Positions 31,195 to 41,726 of a stretch of DNA of 64,000 nt are shown piece by piece; positions within the stretch are counted from its first letter, which is position 1; every line of letters starts with the position of its first letter. The notes under the pieces are model-generated. The model worked only from the letters and a program-made list of their open reading frames with translations, was not told the origin of the DNA and did not search any database. Origin of the DNA: Pseudomonas arsenicoxydans (GTDB lineage: Bacteria; Pseudomonadota; Gammaproteobacteria; Pseudomonadales; Pseudomonadaceae); assembly GCF_006438915.1 (NCBI RefSeq), contig NZ_RCZE01000010.1:62001-126000 (forward strand), given 5' to 3'. The position numbers and the translations under genes were made by a program.

Positions 31195-31818
31195 ATGACT
31201 TCACGCACAGTAAAACTGGCGTCACTGATCGCCGCCTCGATCGTTGCTGCAGTCGTCACGGGCTTTGTCTTGTGGCCGAGATCGCCCACCCACCTGGCCA
31301 GTGCCGACAGCGCTGCCAAAGCTGAACTCTTGCAAGACTGGAAGGCTGGTGAAGTCGTAGCGCTGGTTCGTCACGCCGAGCGGTGCGACCAATCCAGCAA
31401 CCCTTGCCTGGGGCCAGCCGATGGTATTACACGGTTCGGCAACGAGTCTTCCACGGCGGTAGGTCAGCACTTCATGCGCCTGGGCATGGCGCAGACCGAC
31501 GTCTTGAGCAGCCCGGTCACGCGCACGATACAAACCTCGCACGCCATGTTCGGCAGCGACCCGAAGACTCAGGAATGGCTGGTCAGCTGCGGCAAAACAC
31601 TGCGCAACGATGTGGTGGCACACAAGCAAGCCCATCGCAATCTGGTACTGGTATCCCACAGTGGTTGCATCGGCGACTTTTTAGCCGAGACCGGTTTCCC
31701 TCACGCAGCGAAGAGTGAATATGGCAGTTCGCTGTTCCTGCGCATTGACACTAACGGGCAACTTCAAGTACTGGGCATTGTTAATCCCGAAGACTGGAAC
31801 GCGCTACAAGGAAAATAA
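31195..31818 (+). CDS. Ais/PmrG-like histidine phosphatase
   Basis: 207 residues. An N-terminal membrane or signal segment (LIAASIVAAVVTGFVLWP, about 11-28) is followed by the histidine phosphatase core: ALVRHAERCDQSSNPCL with the catalytic RH, then SSPVTRTIQTSHAMFG and the second His in LVLVSHSGCIGDF. This matches Ais (PmrG), which removes phosphate from lipid A heptose in enterics. It lies 117 bp upstream of arnT, supporting a lipopolysaccharide role. An exported location is expected. Confidence 0.85.
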   Translation: MTSRTVKLASLIAASIVAAVVTGFVLWPRSPTHLASADSAAKAELLQDWKAGEVVALVRHAERCDQSSNPCLGPADGITRFGNESSTAVGQHFMRLGMAQTDVLSSPVTRTIQTSHAMFGSDPKTQEWLVSCGKTLRNDVVAHKQAHRNLVLVSHSGCIGDFLAETGFPHAAKSEYGSSLFLRIDTNGQLQVLGIVNPEDWNALQGK

Positions 31819-31935
31819 ACCACCGCTACTCGCCAACAGTAAGCAGTCGCCGGCGACTCAACGCGAGTCACCCCACTGCCGGTTGAACTTCGCCACCGAT
31901 GCTGGCCACTCGCGGTATTACGCCAAGGACGAGTC

Positions 31936-33684
31936 ATGACTTCACAAAATCCACTGCCCTTTTCTGCGGGTCCGTTAACCCGCGCTCGCGCCCCCATCGA
32001 ACGCTGGCTCGTGCCCAGCCTGTTGTTGGCGTTTGTGGTTTTTTACCTGCTGCCGCTGGTGACGCACGGCTTGTGGATTCCCGATGAAACCCGTTACGGC
32101 CAGATCAGCCAGGAAATGCTCCTGAGCGGCAACTGGGTCGCACCGCACTTCATGGGTATCCGCTACTTCGAAAAGCCTATTGCCGGCTACTGGATGATCG
32201 CCATCGGTCAGGCCATCTTCGGCGACAACCTGTTCGGTGTGCGGATTGCTTCAGCAGTGAGCACCGGGCTGAGTGTCTGGCTGACTTACCTGATTGCCCG
32301 CAGGCTTTGGAACGATCCACGCAAAAGCGCTGCCTGCGCGTTGCTGTACATGAGTTTCGGGCTGATTGCCGGTCAGGCCGGTTACGCCAACCTCGATCCG
32401 CAATTCACGCTCTGGGTCAACTTGAGCCTGGTCGCGCTCTGGTTTGCGATCGACAGCCCTACGTCTCGAAGCAAAGCCGGCGCGTGGGCGTTGTTGGGAT
32501 TTGCCTGTGGCATGGGTTTCATGACCAAAGGCTTTCTGGCCTGGCTGTTACCGGTGTTGATCGCCCTGCCCTACATGATTTGGCAACGGCGCATGGGCGA
32601 ACTCGTGCGTTACGGCTCGTTGGCCGTGCTGGTGGCGGTCGCGGTGTGCTTGCCGTGGGTGCTCGCCATCGCGCATCGGGAGCCGGACTTCTGGAACTTC
32701 TTCTTCTGGAATGAACACGTCCGCCGGTTCGCCGCCGATGATGCTCAGCACGCACGGCCATGGTGGTTCTATCTGCCGCTGCTGGTTGCGTCGAGCCTGC
32801 CGTGGGCGGCGTTGCTGCCGAACACCTTTATTAACGCCTGGAAGCAAAAACGCCAACCGGCCATCGCGTTCATGCTGCTGTGGCTGCTGCTGCCACTGGC
32901 GTTCTTCAGCCTGAGCAGCGGCAAGTTGCCGACTTACATCATGCCGTGCCTGTTGCCGTTAGCCCTGCTGATGGGGCACATGCTCATGGAACAGCTGAAT
33001 CAGGAACGAGGCCGGTCAATTCGCATCAACGGTGTGATCAACATCACCTTGGGCACCACGGCTTTGATCGCCTTGCTCTATCTGCAGGCCAGCAAGGAAA
33101 TCTACGAAAACACCGAGATGTTCAGCCTGTCCCTGGTGTTCATCGTGTTGATCGGCTGGATCATTTCCAACGCCTTGCAAGTCCTGCGGCCATTGACGTT
33201 TTGGGCGATGCCGGCCATCGGTATCTGGCTGCTGGTTGCGTTGGCGCCGGCTGCCATGCCCGCGCAGATCGTCAACAGCAAGATGCCGGATCAGTTTATC
33301 GCCGAGCACCTCGATGCTTTGGCGCAAACTTCTTCATTGCTCAGTAACGATCTGGGGGCGGCTTCAGCGTTGTCCTGGCGCCTGAGGCGGCCACAAGTCG
33401 ACCTGTTCAATACCATCGGCGAGCTGAAATACGGCCTCACTGACCCCGCCATGGATTCGCGCAAAGTTACCAAGGACAGCGTCGGAAAGTGGATGACCGA
33501 AGCACGAAAAAAAGGTGCGGTCGGCGTGGTCATGCGGGTGAACAGCGTCCAGGAAGTCCAGGAAGTCGAGCTGTTGCCTATCGACGGCGTACGTTATCAC
33601 CGCGGCAATTTGCAGATCCTGATATTCCCGAAAACCGGCACTGAACCCGTGTCTTCAACAGTACCGACTGGAAATCCGTCATGA
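31936..33684 (+). CDS. arnT: ArnT-like lipid A aminoarabinose transferase (first copy)
   Basis: 582 residues; AAGGACG precedes the ATG. The GT83/ArnT pattern is strong: [20 protein letters not shown] with the catalytic-region Asp-Glu, [15 protein letters not shown], then [20 protein letters not shown] and [13 protein letters not shown]. It has about 12 membrane helices and a C-terminal periplasmic domain. It would transfer 4-amino-4-deoxy-L-arabinose from undecaprenyl phosphate to lipid A, giving polymyxin resistance. A second copy is in the arn operon at 45611. It may use a different donor. It overlaps the next gene by 4 bp. Confidence 0.88.
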   Translation: MTSQNPLPFSAGPLTRARAPIERWLVPSLLLAFVVFYLLPLVTHGLWIPDETRYGQISQEMLLSGNWVAPHFMGIRYFEKPIAGYWMIAIGQAIFGDNLFGVRIASAVSTGLSVWLTYLIARRLWNDPRKSAACALLYMSFGLIAGQAGYANLDPQFTLWVNLSLVALWFAIDSPTSRSKAGAWALLGFACGMGFMTKGFLAWLLPVLIALPYMIWQRRMGELVRYGSLAVLVAVAVCLPWVLAIAHREPDFWNFFFWNEHVRRFAADDAQHARPWWFYLPLLVASSLPWAALLPNTFINAWKQKRQPAIAFMLLWLLLPLAFFSLSSGKLPTYIMPCLLPLALLMGHMLMEQLNQERGRSIRINGVINITLGTTALIALLYLQASKEIYENTEMFSLSLVFIVLIGWIISNALQVLRPLTFWAMPAIGIWLLVALAPAAMPAQIVNSKMPDQFIAEHLDALAQTSSLLSNDLGAASALSWRLRRPQVDLFNTIGELKYGLTDPAMDSRKVTKDSVGKWMTEARKKGAVGVVMRVNSVQEVQEVELLPIDGVRYHRGNLQILIFPKTGTEPVSSTVPTGNPS

Positions 33685-35222
33685 AATTCTGGGCCAGTGA
33701 TAGAGGCCGGTTGGCTCTCCTGCTGGGCGTCACTGCGTTGATCCTGCTCTTGGGGCTGGGCACCCGCGAGTTATGGGGCGCGGAAACACGTTGGGCCAAC
33801 ATCGCGCTGCAGATGCTGCAAAGTGGTGACTATTTCGATCCCTACCTCAAGGGCGGCGCCTATTACGACAAACCCCTGCCCTCTTATTGGCTGATCACGG
33901 CTTCCGCATGGTTGACCGGCGGGCTGGGCCACTGGTCGTTACGCCTGTCTTCGGTGATTGCCGCGTGGCTGAGCGTTTGGCTGGTGTACTTGATCGGCGA
34001 ACAGCTGTTCCGTAAAGGCACCGGTTTGATCGCCGGATGGATGCTTGCGACCACCTTCTATTTTGTCTTCTGGGCACGGGTGGCCACGGCCGACATCCTC
34101 ACGGTGTGCGGCGTGCTGGCGGCCGTGTGGTGGTACTGGCGCGGACCGGACGACACGCGCCTGGGCCGTTACCTGGTGTTTTTCCTGCTGCTGTCGCTGA
34201 CCTCGCTGTTCAAAGGCTTGATCGGCTTCATCCTGCCGGGATTGTTGCTGTTGCCGCATCTGGTGCAGGAAGGTCGCTGGAAACGCCACCTCAATCTGCG
34301 GCTGTGCGCGGCGCTGCTGATCGCCGGCGTTTTCTACATGACACCGTTCATGCTCTCCCATGTGTACGGAGCGCCGACCTATGGCGAAAGTGGCCTGGGC
34401 CTGGTGTTGCGCGAGAACGTCGTCCGGTTTTTCCAACCGTTCGATAACATCGGTCCGATTTACACTTACCTGCTTTACCTCCCTGTCTACACCTTGCCGT
34501 GGGCACCTTGCTGGCTATTGGCGTGCTGGATCGCGTTGCGCAACTGGCGCAGTGTCGAGCCCAATACACGCTGGCTGATTTGGGGCCTGGGGTTGCTTAT
34601 GCTGTTTTTCACCGCCAGTGGCAGTCGACGCAGCTACTACGTATTGCCCCTCGTACCCTTCGCTCAATTGCTCGGGGCGTGGTGGATCACACGGCGCATG
34701 GCCGAACGCAACGCGATCGGAACGTTTGCCAGTCGTGGCTTGAAGATCGGATTCGGGGTAAGCGCAGCCGTACTGATGGCCGTGCTCGGCGTGCTGTATC
34801 CATGGACCAACAGCGGTGGCGGCGTGGTCAACTTCGGTGACACGGTCAAGCTTGAGGCCAGCAAACGGGCGCCGTTGAATCACTGGCGCATAGTGATGAT
34901 CGACGTCGACAACAAAGTGCCCATGTACCTGCAAACCGGTGGTGCACCGTTTTATTACGTGCAGCAAACCGAGGACTTCCCTCGCACCGGCGACACCGCA
35001 ACGCTGATGGCCTGGCTGGACCGCACCAGCGGGCAACACTGGGATGCGCAACGCACCATTGTTGTCGCGCAGTACCGCAATGGCGATGCGCTGCCGCTGA
35101 ACTACTTGAGTGCCGACCACCAGGTCATCACCACCACGCCCACCAATGGCGAGCGGATTTTTCACGCCCGCGAAGACCAGAGCGTCGCGTTTATCCCCGA
35201 GTCGTCCACAGCACAGAATTGA
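33681..35222 (+). CDS. Membrane glycosyltransferase, GT39/PMT_2 family
   Basis: 513 residues with about 11 membrane helices. The N-terminal first loop has [20 protein letters not shown] (the Glu in AETRW is in the position of the catalytic acid) and [11 protein letters not shown], typical of ArnT-like polyprenyl-phosphate-linked glycosyltransferases. A C-terminal soluble domain (about 385-513) lies in the periplasm. It is translationally coupled to the first arnT copy and probably modifies the same or a neighbouring envelope glycolipid. Sugar donor and acceptor are unknown. Confidence 0.82.
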   Translation: MKFWASDRGRLALLLGVTALILLLGLGTRELWGAETRWANIALQMLQSGDYFDPYLKGGAYYDKPLPSYWLITASAWLTGGLGHWSLRLSSVIAAWLSVWLVYLIGEQLFRKGTGLIAGWMLATTFYFVFWARVATADILTVCGVLAAVWWYWRGPDDTRLGRYLVFFLLLSLTSLFKGLIGFILPGLLLLPHLVQEGRWKRHLNLRLCAALLIAGVFYMTPFMLSHVYGAPTYGESGLGLVLRENVVRFFQPFDNIGPIYTYLLYLPVYTLPWAPCWLLACWIALRNWRSVEPNTRWLIWGLGLLMLFFTASGSRRSYYVLPLVPFAQLLGAWWITRRMAERNAIGTFASRGLKIGFGVSAAVLMAVLGVLYPWTNSGGGVVNFGDTVKLEASKRAPLNHWRIVMIDVDNKVPMYLQTGGAPFYYVQQTEDFPRTGDTATLMAWLDRTSGQHWDAQRTIVVAQYRNGDALPLNYLSADHQVITTTPTNGERIFHAREDQSVAFIPESSTAQN

Positions 35223-35560
35223 ATCAGCAGGACCCGCTTCCAGTCGCCCCTTGCACCGCTGTACTATCCTTTCGCCACCTTTTACAGATGAGCAGCCGAG
35301 CCGGTTGCTCATCATCTGGTGCGCGGAACGAAGTCCTGCCGGGGGCGAATCTGCCATCGTTTGATATCAGTTCTGGCGAGCAAGCCGCTGAGGGGCTGCT
35401 AATCTGAATGAAAATGACATGTATTAACGGTTTCTTTGACGTTTTTTTCTCATTTTGCGTTCTACATTCCCTGCCATTCAAAAACATGCAAATGATTCGC
35501 ATTGATTTGCTGGTGAATCGGCGCGCATGACGACTACAAAGAACAGGAGCAGCCCCCAGA
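35223..35560. other. Intergenic region upstream of the iron transporter
   Basis: 338 bp without a convincing gene. The only feature I can support is the Fur-like site at 35488-35506. The minus-strand ORF of 127 codons across it is not credible. Confidence 0.55.
35488..35506 (+). promoter_or_regulatory. Candidate Fur box
   Basis: GCAAATGATTCGCATTGAT agrees with the 19-bp Fur consensus at about 11 positions, with the central ATGAT and CATT well kept. It is 55 bp before the ferric-iron binding-protein gene. Iron-repressed expression is inferred. Confidence 0.45.
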
Positions 35561-36574
35561 ATGACGCCCTCTATCCCTTCGTTCCTCAAAACCGCACTGC
35601 TGACCACTGCACTGCTCAGCGCCGGGCATGTTTATGCCGCGGATACCGCCGGTATCGTGGTCTACAACGCCCAACACGAAAGCCTGACCAAGGCCTGGGT
35701 CGAGGGGTTCACCCAAGAAACGGGGATCCCCGTCACCTTGCGCAATGGCGACGACACTGAGATGGGCAACCAGATCGTACAAGAAGGCGCCGCCTCCCCG
35801 GCCGATGTGTTCCTGACCGAGAATTCCCCGGCCATGGTGCTGGTGGATAATGCCGGCCTGTTGGCACCGGTCGCACCGACCACGCTGGAACAAGTCGATG
35901 CGGCTTATCGTCCGGCGCATGGCAAATGGGTCGGGATCGCTGCGCGCTCCACGGTGTTCGTCTACAACCCGAGCAAACTGCCTGAAGCCGATCTGCCGAA
36001 ATCGCTGATGGACCTCGCCGGCCCCAACTGGAAAGGCCGTTGGGGCGCCTCGCCCGCCGGTGCCGATTTCCAGGCCATCGTCGCCGCAGTGCTCGAGCTC
36101 AAGGGCGAAGCCGCGACTCTCGAATGGCTCAAGGGGATGAAAGCCAACTACACCGCCTACCGTGGCAACAGCGCCGTGCTCAAGGCAGTCAACGCCGGCC
36201 AGGTCGACAGCGGTTTGATCTATCACTATTACAGCTTTGGCGATCAGGCCAAAACCGGTGAAAACAGCAAGAACACCGCCCTGTACTACTTCAAGCATAA
36301 AGACCCGGGTGCCTTTGTCAGCATCTCCGGCGGCGGCGTTCTGGCCTCCAGCAAACACAAAGAAGAAGCACAGGCACTGCTGAAGTGGATCACTGGTAAA
36401 GAAGGCCAGAAAGTCCTCGAAACCGGCAAATCGTTCGAATACGCCGTGGGCAAGAACGCACCGTCCAATCCTAAACTTGTGCCTTTGCAGCAACTCGATG
36501 CGCCGGCAGTCGATGCTTCCAAACTCGACAGCAAAAAAGCCGTGGAGTTGATGACTCAGGCGGGACTGCTCTAA
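35561..36574 (+). CDS. fbpA: Ferric-iron ABC transporter periplasmic-binding protein
   Basis: 337 residues; AGGAG is upstream of the ATG. A signal peptide (about 1-26, ending VYAAD) precedes the FbpA/FutA-type pattern IVVYNAQHESLTKAWVEGF, ASPADVFLTENSPAM and GLIYHYYSFGDQ. The adjacent tyrosines in YHYYS are the usual Fe3+ ligands. It captures free ferric iron in the periplasm and hands it to the permease encoded next. The Fur-like site upstream fits. Confidence 0.9.
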   Translation: MTPSIPSFLKTALLTTALLSAGHVYAADTAGIVVYNAQHESLTKAWVEGFTQETGIPVTLRNGDDTEMGNQIVQEGAASPADVFLTENSPAMVLVDNAGLLAPVAPTTLEQVDAAYRPAHGKWVGIAARSTVFVYNPSKLPEADLPKSLMDLAGPNWKGRWGASPAGADFQAIVAAVLELKGEAATLEWLKGMKANYTAYRGNSAVLKAVNAGQVDSGLIYHYYSFGDQAKTGENSKNTALYYFKHKDPGAFVSISGGGVLASSKHKEEAQALLKWITGKEGQKVLETGKSFEYAVGKNAPSNPKLVPLQQLDAPAVDASKLDSKKAVELMTQAGLL

Positions 36575-36577
36575 TTG

Positions 36578-38176
36578 ATGCCTGAAACCCTGCCAGGGAG
36601 TGTCGCCACGGCGATGCCCTCGAACTTGCGACGACGCTCCCGGGGCGTCTTCGCGGGCCGCGGCGGCGTGTGGGTGATCGGTTTGTCCGTACTGGTCTCC
36701 CTTCTGTCGCTGTTGCCGATAGCCTTCGTTATCGGCGTGTCGATCCAGACCGGCTGGGCGGCCATCGTGCCGCTGGTCTTCCGGCCTCGTGTCGCTGAAT
36801 TACTGATCAACACCGTGTTGCTGGTGGTGATCACCATTCCGTTGTGCGTGATGCTGGGCCTGGCGCTGGCCTGGCTGACAGAGCGCACTAACCTGCCGGG
36901 CCGACGCGTGTGGTCGCTATTGGCTACCGCACCGCTGGCCGTGCCGGCCTTCGTTCACAGTTATGCGTGGGTGAGCCTGGTGCCACCGATTCATGGTTTG
37001 TTTGCCGGCGTGCTGGTCTCGGTCATCGCCTACTTCCCGTTCCTGTACCTGCCGATTGCCGCGACCCTGCGCCGGCTCGATCCCGCCATCGAAGACGTCG
37101 GCGAATCGCTGGGGCTCAAGCCTTGGGCTGTGTTCTTTCGTGTGGTGCTGCCGCAACTGCGCCTGGCCATTTGCGGCGGCGCCTTGCTGGTGGGCCTGCA
37201 CTTGCTCGCCGAATATGGCCTGTACGCGATGATCCGCTTCGACACCTTCACCACCGCGATCTTCGATCAGTTCAAATCCACCTTCAACGGCCCTGCCGCC
37301 AACATGCTGGCCAGTGTGCTGGCGCTTTGTTGCCTGGCGATGCTGACCGCCGAATCCGCTGCTCGCGGCACGGCGCGTTATGCCCGGGTGGGGTCGGGAA
37401 GCGCACGCACTCAGCGGGTTGTTCGGCTGGGCTCACGGGACGTCGCGCTCGGCCTGCTCCTGCAGGGCATTACCTGCGCACTGGCGCTGGGTGTGCCGTT
37501 GATCACGCTGGGCAAGTGGCTGATCGCGGGTGGCTCGGAAGTCTGGCAACTGGACGATCTGCTGCCGGCGCTGCAACAGACCTTGCAGCTCGGCGCGGCA
37601 GGCGCGGTCCTCACCACCTGCGCCGCGATCCCGATTGCCTGGTTGTCGATTCGCTCACCGGGTCGACTGCAACGGGTACTGGAAAGCTGCAACTACATCA
37701 CCAGCTCGTTGCCGGGAATTGTGGTGGCCCTGGCCCTTGTCACGTTCACCATCCATTTCGCCCGGCCGATTTACCAGACCACGATCACCGTGTTAATGGC
37801 GTATCTGCTGATGTTCTTGCCCCGGGCGCTGGTGAGTCTAAGGGCAGGTATTGCCCAGGCACCGGTGGAGCTGGAAAACATCGCGCGCAGCCTCGGCCGC
37901 TCACCGGGTCGGGCCTTGTGGCTGATTACCCTGCGCCTGGCTGCGCCGGGGGCCGCCGCTGGCGCTGCACTGGTGTTTCTGGCGATCACCAACGAACTCA
38001 CCGCCACCCTGTTGCTCGCACCCAATGGCACGCGCACCCTGGCCACCGGTTTCTGGGCCCTCACCAGCGAAATCGACTATGCCGCCGCCGCACCTTATGC
38101 CCTGTTGATGATCCTGCTGTCGCTTCCGCTGACCGGACTTCTTTATCACCAATCCAAACGAACGGCTGGCCGATGA
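36578..38176 (+). CDS. fbpB: Ferric-iron ABC transporter permease
   Basis: 532 residues from ATG 36578, 3 bp after the fbpA stop; an alternative start at 36614 ([10 protein letters not shown]) is possible because no clear Shine-Dalgarno sequence supports either. About 12 membrane helices form two permease modules, each with an EAA-type loop: [20 protein letters not shown] (about 175) and [20 protein letters not shown] (about 435). This double-length arrangement is normal for FbpB/AfuB. It overlaps the ATPase gene by 4 bp. Confidence 0.9.
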   Translation: MPETLPGSVATAMPSNLRRRSRGVFAGRGGVWVIGLSVLVSLLSLLPIAFVIGVSIQTGWAAIVPLVFRPRVAELLINTVLLVVITIPLCVMLGLALAWLTERTNLPGRRVWSLLATAPLAVPAFVHSYAWVSLVPPIHGLFAGVLVSVIAYFPFLYLPIAATLRRLDPAIEDVGESLGLKPWAVFFRVVLPQLRLAICGGALLVGLHLLAEYGLYAMIRFDTFTTAIFDQFKSTFNGPAANMLASVLALCCLAMLTAESAARGTARYARVGSGSARTQRVVRLGSRDVALGLLLQGITCALALGVPLITLGKWLIAGGSEVWQLDDLLPALQQTLQLGAAGAVLTTCAAIPIAWLSIRSPGRLQRVLESCNYITSSLPGIVVALALVTFTIHFARPIYQTTITVLMAYLLMFLPRALVSLRAGIAQAPVELENIARSLGRSPGRALWLITLRLAAPGAAAGAALVFLAITNELTATLLLAPNGTRTLATGFWALTSEIDYAAAAPYALLMILLSLPLTGLLYHQSKRTAGR

Positions 38177-39243
38177 ACGCTCTTGAACTGCATGCCATTT
38201 CCAAGTCTTACGGCGACCATCAGGCGCTGGAGAGCATCAACCTGTCGGTACCCGCCGGCAGCCGGACGGTAATTGTCGGCCCGTCCGGCTCAGGCAAAAC
38301 CACCCTGTTGCGGATGATCGCCGGCTTTGAATTCCCTGACACTGGCCGGCTCTCACTCAACGGCCAGACACTCGTCGACGACACCCACGAGGTGCCGGCG
38401 CATCAGCGTTTGATTGGCTACGTTCCCCAGGACGGCGCCCTGTTCCCGCACATGACCGTGGCCGCCAATATCGGTTTCGGACTGACGAGCAAGGGTGGCA
38501 AAAAGAAAGAGCGTATCGCCGAGCTGATGGACAGCGTGGCCCTGGACGCGAACATGGCCAACCGTTGGCCCCACGAACTCTCCGGCGGCCAGCAGCAGCG
38601 TGTGGCGCTGGCACGGGCATTGGCGCAACAACCGCGCCTGATGTTGCTGGACGAGCCGTTTTCCGCCCTAGATACCGGCCTGCGCGGCGCCATGCGCAAA
38701 ATGGTCGCCCGGCTGCTGTCCGACGCCGGTGTCACCACCATCCTGGTTACCCATGATCAGAGTGAAGCGCTGTCGTTTGCCGATCAACTGGCAGTGATGC
38801 GCGACGGCCGGCTGGTGCAATCCGGCCATCCCCTGGATCTTTACCGTTATCCCGACGATGAGCAAACCGCGCTGTTTCTCGGTGATGCGGTGGTCATGCC
38901 GGCCCGAATCGAAGCGGGTTGGGCGCATTGCGACCTCGGCCGGATACCGGTGAACAACCATCGCAACAACAGTGCCGCGCAGATCATGCTGCGCCCCGAA
39001 CAACTGCAACTGGTCAGCGCCCAGCCAAGTCCGACCGAGGCTACCGGCTGCCGCGCCGTGGTCACCGACCGGGACTTTAGCGGCAACACCTGCACCCTGA
39101 CCGTGGAGCTACAGGCCTCGACCGCCGGTGACCAGGCAGGACGCTCATTAACGGTTCGCAGTTCGGGCATGTATGCGCCCCCTGCCGGGAGTGCGGTCCA
39201 TGTCTCGACCATCGGCCATGCTCACGTGTTCAGTGACGCGTAA
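38173..39243 (+). CDS. fbpC: Ferric-iron ABC transporter ATP-binding protein
   Basis: 356 residues from ATG 38173, overlapping the permease stop. Walker [12 protein letters not shown] (about 36-46), Q-loop [14 protein letters not shown], signature [15 protein letters not shown], Walker [13 protein letters not shown] and the switch His in VTHDQSEAL are all present. A C-terminal TOBE-like regulatory domain follows residue 250. The frame is open far upstream (to 36910) but that part is out of frame within the permease gene and not coding. It is convergent with the integrase gene. Confidence 0.92.
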   Translation: MNALELHAISKSYGDHQALESINLSVPAGSRTVIVGPSGSGKTTLLRMIAGFEFPDTGRLSLNGQTLVDDTHEVPAHQRLIGYVPQDGALFPHMTVAANIGFGLTSKGGKKKERIAELMDSVALDANMANRWPHELSGGQQQRVALARALAQQPRLMLLDEPFSALDTGLRGAMRKMVARLLSDAGVTTILVTHDQSEALSFADQLAVMRDGRLVQSGHPLDLYRYPDDEQTALFLGDAVVMPARIEAGWAHCDLGRIPVNNHRNNSAAQIMLRPEQLQLVSAQPSPTEATGCRAVVTDRDFSGNTCTLTVELQASTAGDQAGRSLTVRSSGMYAPPAGSAVHVSTIGHAHVFSDA

Positions 39244-39253
39244 CGGCATTTGG

Positions 39254-40246
39254 TCAAAGATCAAAGCGATCCACGGCGCGACGCCGCTCGTTGTCGTCGC
39301 GCACATCATAGTTGGCGGTGGTCTGGATGTTGCTGTGATGCGCCAGTTTCTGTGCGATCGATAAATCGTGCTCTTCAATCACGCGGGTGATGAAGGAACG
39401 GCGAAAATCGTGCGGCATGATCTTTACCCCGATTTCAGCACCGCGCTGGCGGGCAATGTAATAGATCGCATGTTTGGTCACGCGCTCGCGGGTGATATGG
39501 CTGCCACGGCGAATGCGATTGAACAGAAACGGGTCATCCACCTCGCCTTCCTTGAGCTGTGATCGACGAAACGCCAGCCACGCCTCCAGCTTGGCGAACG
39601 CCCAGGCCGGCGCGTACTTGATCAATTGCTTGTTGCCCTTGGCCGTGACCCGCAGGCTGCGCTCGGCAAAATCAACCTGCGACAGGTCCAGGTTCACCGA
39701 CTCGGACTTGCGCATCCCCGAACCGTACAAAATCCCGATGATCGCCGCGTCTCGCAACCCTTGTGGACGTGGATCGGCGGCACACACCGCCATCAACTCC
39801 TGGATCAGCGTGCGCCGCAAGTTCCGCCCTTGCGATAGTCGGGTTCCGGCAATGCCTTTGACCGAGCGCATTTTCAGCAAATGTTCCTGACTGATCAGGC
39901 TCATGCGCCACGCCTCATTCATCACCCCGCGTACCGCATTCACGTACAACGACGACGTGTTGGGCGCATAGCCGTCTTCGCGCAATGCGGCAACCAGCGC
40001 AATGACATCTTCTGGCTGTAGCTGATGCCAGGGAATTTCCTCGATGTTCATGTCTTCGAAGCCCAACCGGTCGGCGGCATCCTGTAAAACATAGCGCATG
40101 GTCAACTGACTGGAAGGCGCGAGCCGGGCCAGGTAGACCGTCAACGGGTTGGTCTTTGAAGCAACAGGAGGGGTAACAGGTAAGTCAATCAAACGAAACG
40201 GCCTTGAGTTAAAACACTGCAGTAAAACAACTAAGGGTTGAAACAT
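39254..40246 (-). CDS. Solitary tyrosine-type site-specific recombinase
   Basis: 330 residues; GAGG is near the ATG. A core-binding SAM-like domain (about 33-125) is followed by the catalytic domain with all expected residues: R179 (YGSGMRKSE), K204 (VTAKGNK), H279-x-x-R282 (MPHDFRRSF), H303 (LAHHSN) and the nucleophile Y313 (TTANYDV). The protein looks active. There are no phage, plasmid or cassette genes next to it, no tRNA nearby, and no attachment site that I could see. It lies between the iron transporter and the arn operon, 10 bp from the convergent fbpC stop. Confidence 0.9.
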   Translation of the reverse strand: MFQPLVVLLQCFNSRPFRLIDLPVTPPVASKTNPLTVYLARLAPSSQLTMRYVLQDAADRLGFEDMNIEEIPWHQLQPEDVIALVAALREDGYAPNTSSLYVNAVRGVMNEAWRMSLISQEHLLKMRSVKGIAGTRLSQGRNLRRTLIQELMAVCAADPRPQGLRDAAIIGILYGSGMRKSESVNLDLSQVDFAERSLRVTAKGNKQLIKYAPAWAFAKLEAWLAFRRSQLKEGEVDDPFLFNRIRRGSHITRERVTKHAIYYIARQRGAEIGVKIMPHDFRRSFITRVIEEHDLSIAQKLAHHSNIQTTANYDVRDDNERRRAVDRFDL

Positions 40247-40577
40247 TCCTCATCTAAAGCGGAGAATTCTGTAGGTCTTTTCCTCTAAAAACAGGGATGA
40301 ACGGCAAGAGTCTGAACAGTGCCTGTATGACTCTCAGATAAACGATTTGCCGACCGGGTTTTCATGTTCCTTTCACGAAATTGCGCATACCCTCAATGAG
40401 CCGCGACTGTCCTCCACAGGCCTCCAACGTGCCGACCGGAACAGAAAAAGTCAATTGATGCGATTTGTCACACTTTTTGTGTAACCGATTGAAGCAGCTT
40501 ATTTTTTATCGACTACGCTTGCCTTGAATCCAACACATCCGGTATCAATGTCCGTTCAATTCCAGCCCGAGGTGCCC
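40247..40577. other. Intergenic region upstream of arnB
   Basis: 331 bp without a convincing gene. It holds the tandem repeat at 40359-40376 and, near 40470, a GTCACAC-TTTTT-GTGTAAC partial inverted repeat. The arn promoter should be here; a long 5' leader is possible if transcription starts near the tandem repeat. Confidence 0.55.
40359..40376 (+). promoter_or_regulatory. Tandem repeat operator candidate upstream of arnB
   Basis: TTTTCATGTTCCTTTCAC contains TTTCAT and TTTCAC 11 bp apart and matches the site upstream of the Ais/ArnT genes at 15 of 18 bases. It lies about 200 bp before the arnB start. A shared response regulator for both lipid A transcription units is the simplest reading. 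Confidence 0.5.
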
Positions 40578-41726
40578 ATGAGTCAGGCGTTTCTCCCCTT
40601 CTCCCGCCCAAGTATCGGCGATGAAGAAATTGCAGCTGTCGAGCAAGTATTGCGCTCCGGCTGGATCACCACCGGGCCAAAAAACCAGCAACTGGAAGAG
40701 CAATTTGCCAACTACGTCGGATGCCGCCACGCCGTTGCACTTTCTTCGGCCACCGGTGGCATGCACATCACCTTGCTGGCCTTGGGCATTGGTCCGGGCG
40801 ATGAAGTCATTACACCGTCCCAGACGTGGGTGTCCACTGCCAACATGATCTGCCTGTTGGGTGCGACGCCGGTGTTCGTTGATGTTGACCGCGACACCCT
40901 GATGAGCGATCTGACAAGCATCGAAGCGGCCATCACCCCGCGCACCAAAGCCATCATTCCTGTGCATTACGCCGGTGCCGCCTTCGATCTGGACCCGCTT
41001 TATGCGCTGGCTGACAAACACGGCATTCCCGTTATCGAAGACGCTGCCCACGCTGCGGGCACTTTCTACAAAGGTCGTCACGTCGGTTCCAAAGGCACAG
41101 CCATCTTCTCGTTCCACGCCATCAAGAACATGACCTGCGCCGAGGGCGCGATGTTCGTCAGCGATGATGAAGCATTGGCCAGTCGGGTACGCATGCTCAA
41201 GTTTCACGGCCTCGGTGTCGACGCCTACGACCGCCTGACTCACGGCCGCAAACCTCAAGCGCAAGTGATGGAACCAGGGTTCAAGTACAACCTGGCCGAC
41301 ATCAATGCTGCCATCGCACTGGTACAACTGGAGCGGCTGGACGAAATCAACGCCAAACGCACCGAACTGGCCCGTACCTACCTGCAGCGTTTTGAAGGTT
41401 CGGCGGTGCAACCGCTGGCGATTCCCACGCACCCCCAACAACACGCCTGGCACCTGTTCATCCTGCGCATCGACGCGGAGCGCTGCGGGCTGGACCGTGA
41501 AGCGTTCATGAAGGGTTTGCAGGAGCAGAACATCGGCACCGGTATCCACTTTATCGCCACCCACCTTCACACGTATTATCGTCAGCGGTTCCCGAACATT
41601 TACTTGCCCAACACCGAATGGAATTCGGCGCGGCTATGTTCGATTCCCTTGTTCCCCGACATGACCACCGATGATGTCAATCGTGTGGCCGATGCCATTG
41701 AAAACGTTATGGACAGATCTCAGTGA
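40578..41726 (+). CDS. arnB: ArnB, UDP-4-amino-4-deoxy-L-arabinose aminotransferase
   Basis: 382 residues from ATG 40578, set by GAGG at good spacing and by the family's usual N-terminus ([20 protein letters not shown]). DegT/DnrJ/EryC1 aminotransferase marks: [30 protein letters not shown] and the PLP lysine in [14 protein letters not shown] (about residue 185). It transfers the amino group from glutamate to UDP-4-keto-arabinose in the cytosol. First gene of the arn operon, overlapping arnC by 4 bp. Confidence 0.96.
   Translation: MSQAFLPFSRPSIGDEEIAAVEQVLRSGWITTGPKNQQLEEQFANYVGCRHAVALSSATGGMHITLLALGIGPGDEVITPSQTWVSTANMICLLGATPVFVDVDRDTLMSDLTSIEAAITPRTKAIIPVHYAGAAFDLDPLYALADKHGIPVIEDAAHAAGTFYKGRHVGSKGTAIFSFHAIKNMTCAEGAMFVSDDEALASRVRMLKFHGLGVDAYDRLTHGRKPQAQVMEPGFKYNLADINAAIALVQLERLDEINAKRTELARTYLQRFEGSAVQPLAIPTHPQQHAWHLFILRIDAERCGLDREAFMKGLQEQNIGTGIHFIATHLHTYYRQRFPNIYLPNTEWNSARLCSIPLFPDMTTDDVNRVADAIENVMDRSQ

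Noticed and set aside
35224-35607. A minus-strand 127-codon frame upstream of fbpA
   Set aside because: No domain, no good start, and it covers the candidate Fur site and the beginning of fbpA.
36910-39243. A 777-codon open frame covering half of the permease gene and all of fbpC
   Set aside because: Its first part is in another frame of the permease gene with no protein pattern; only the part from 38173 has ABC-ATPase motifs.
39254-40246. A prophage or integrative element around the recombinase
   Set aside because: No phage structural, replication or transfer genes and no flanking tRNA or clear direct repeats are visible.
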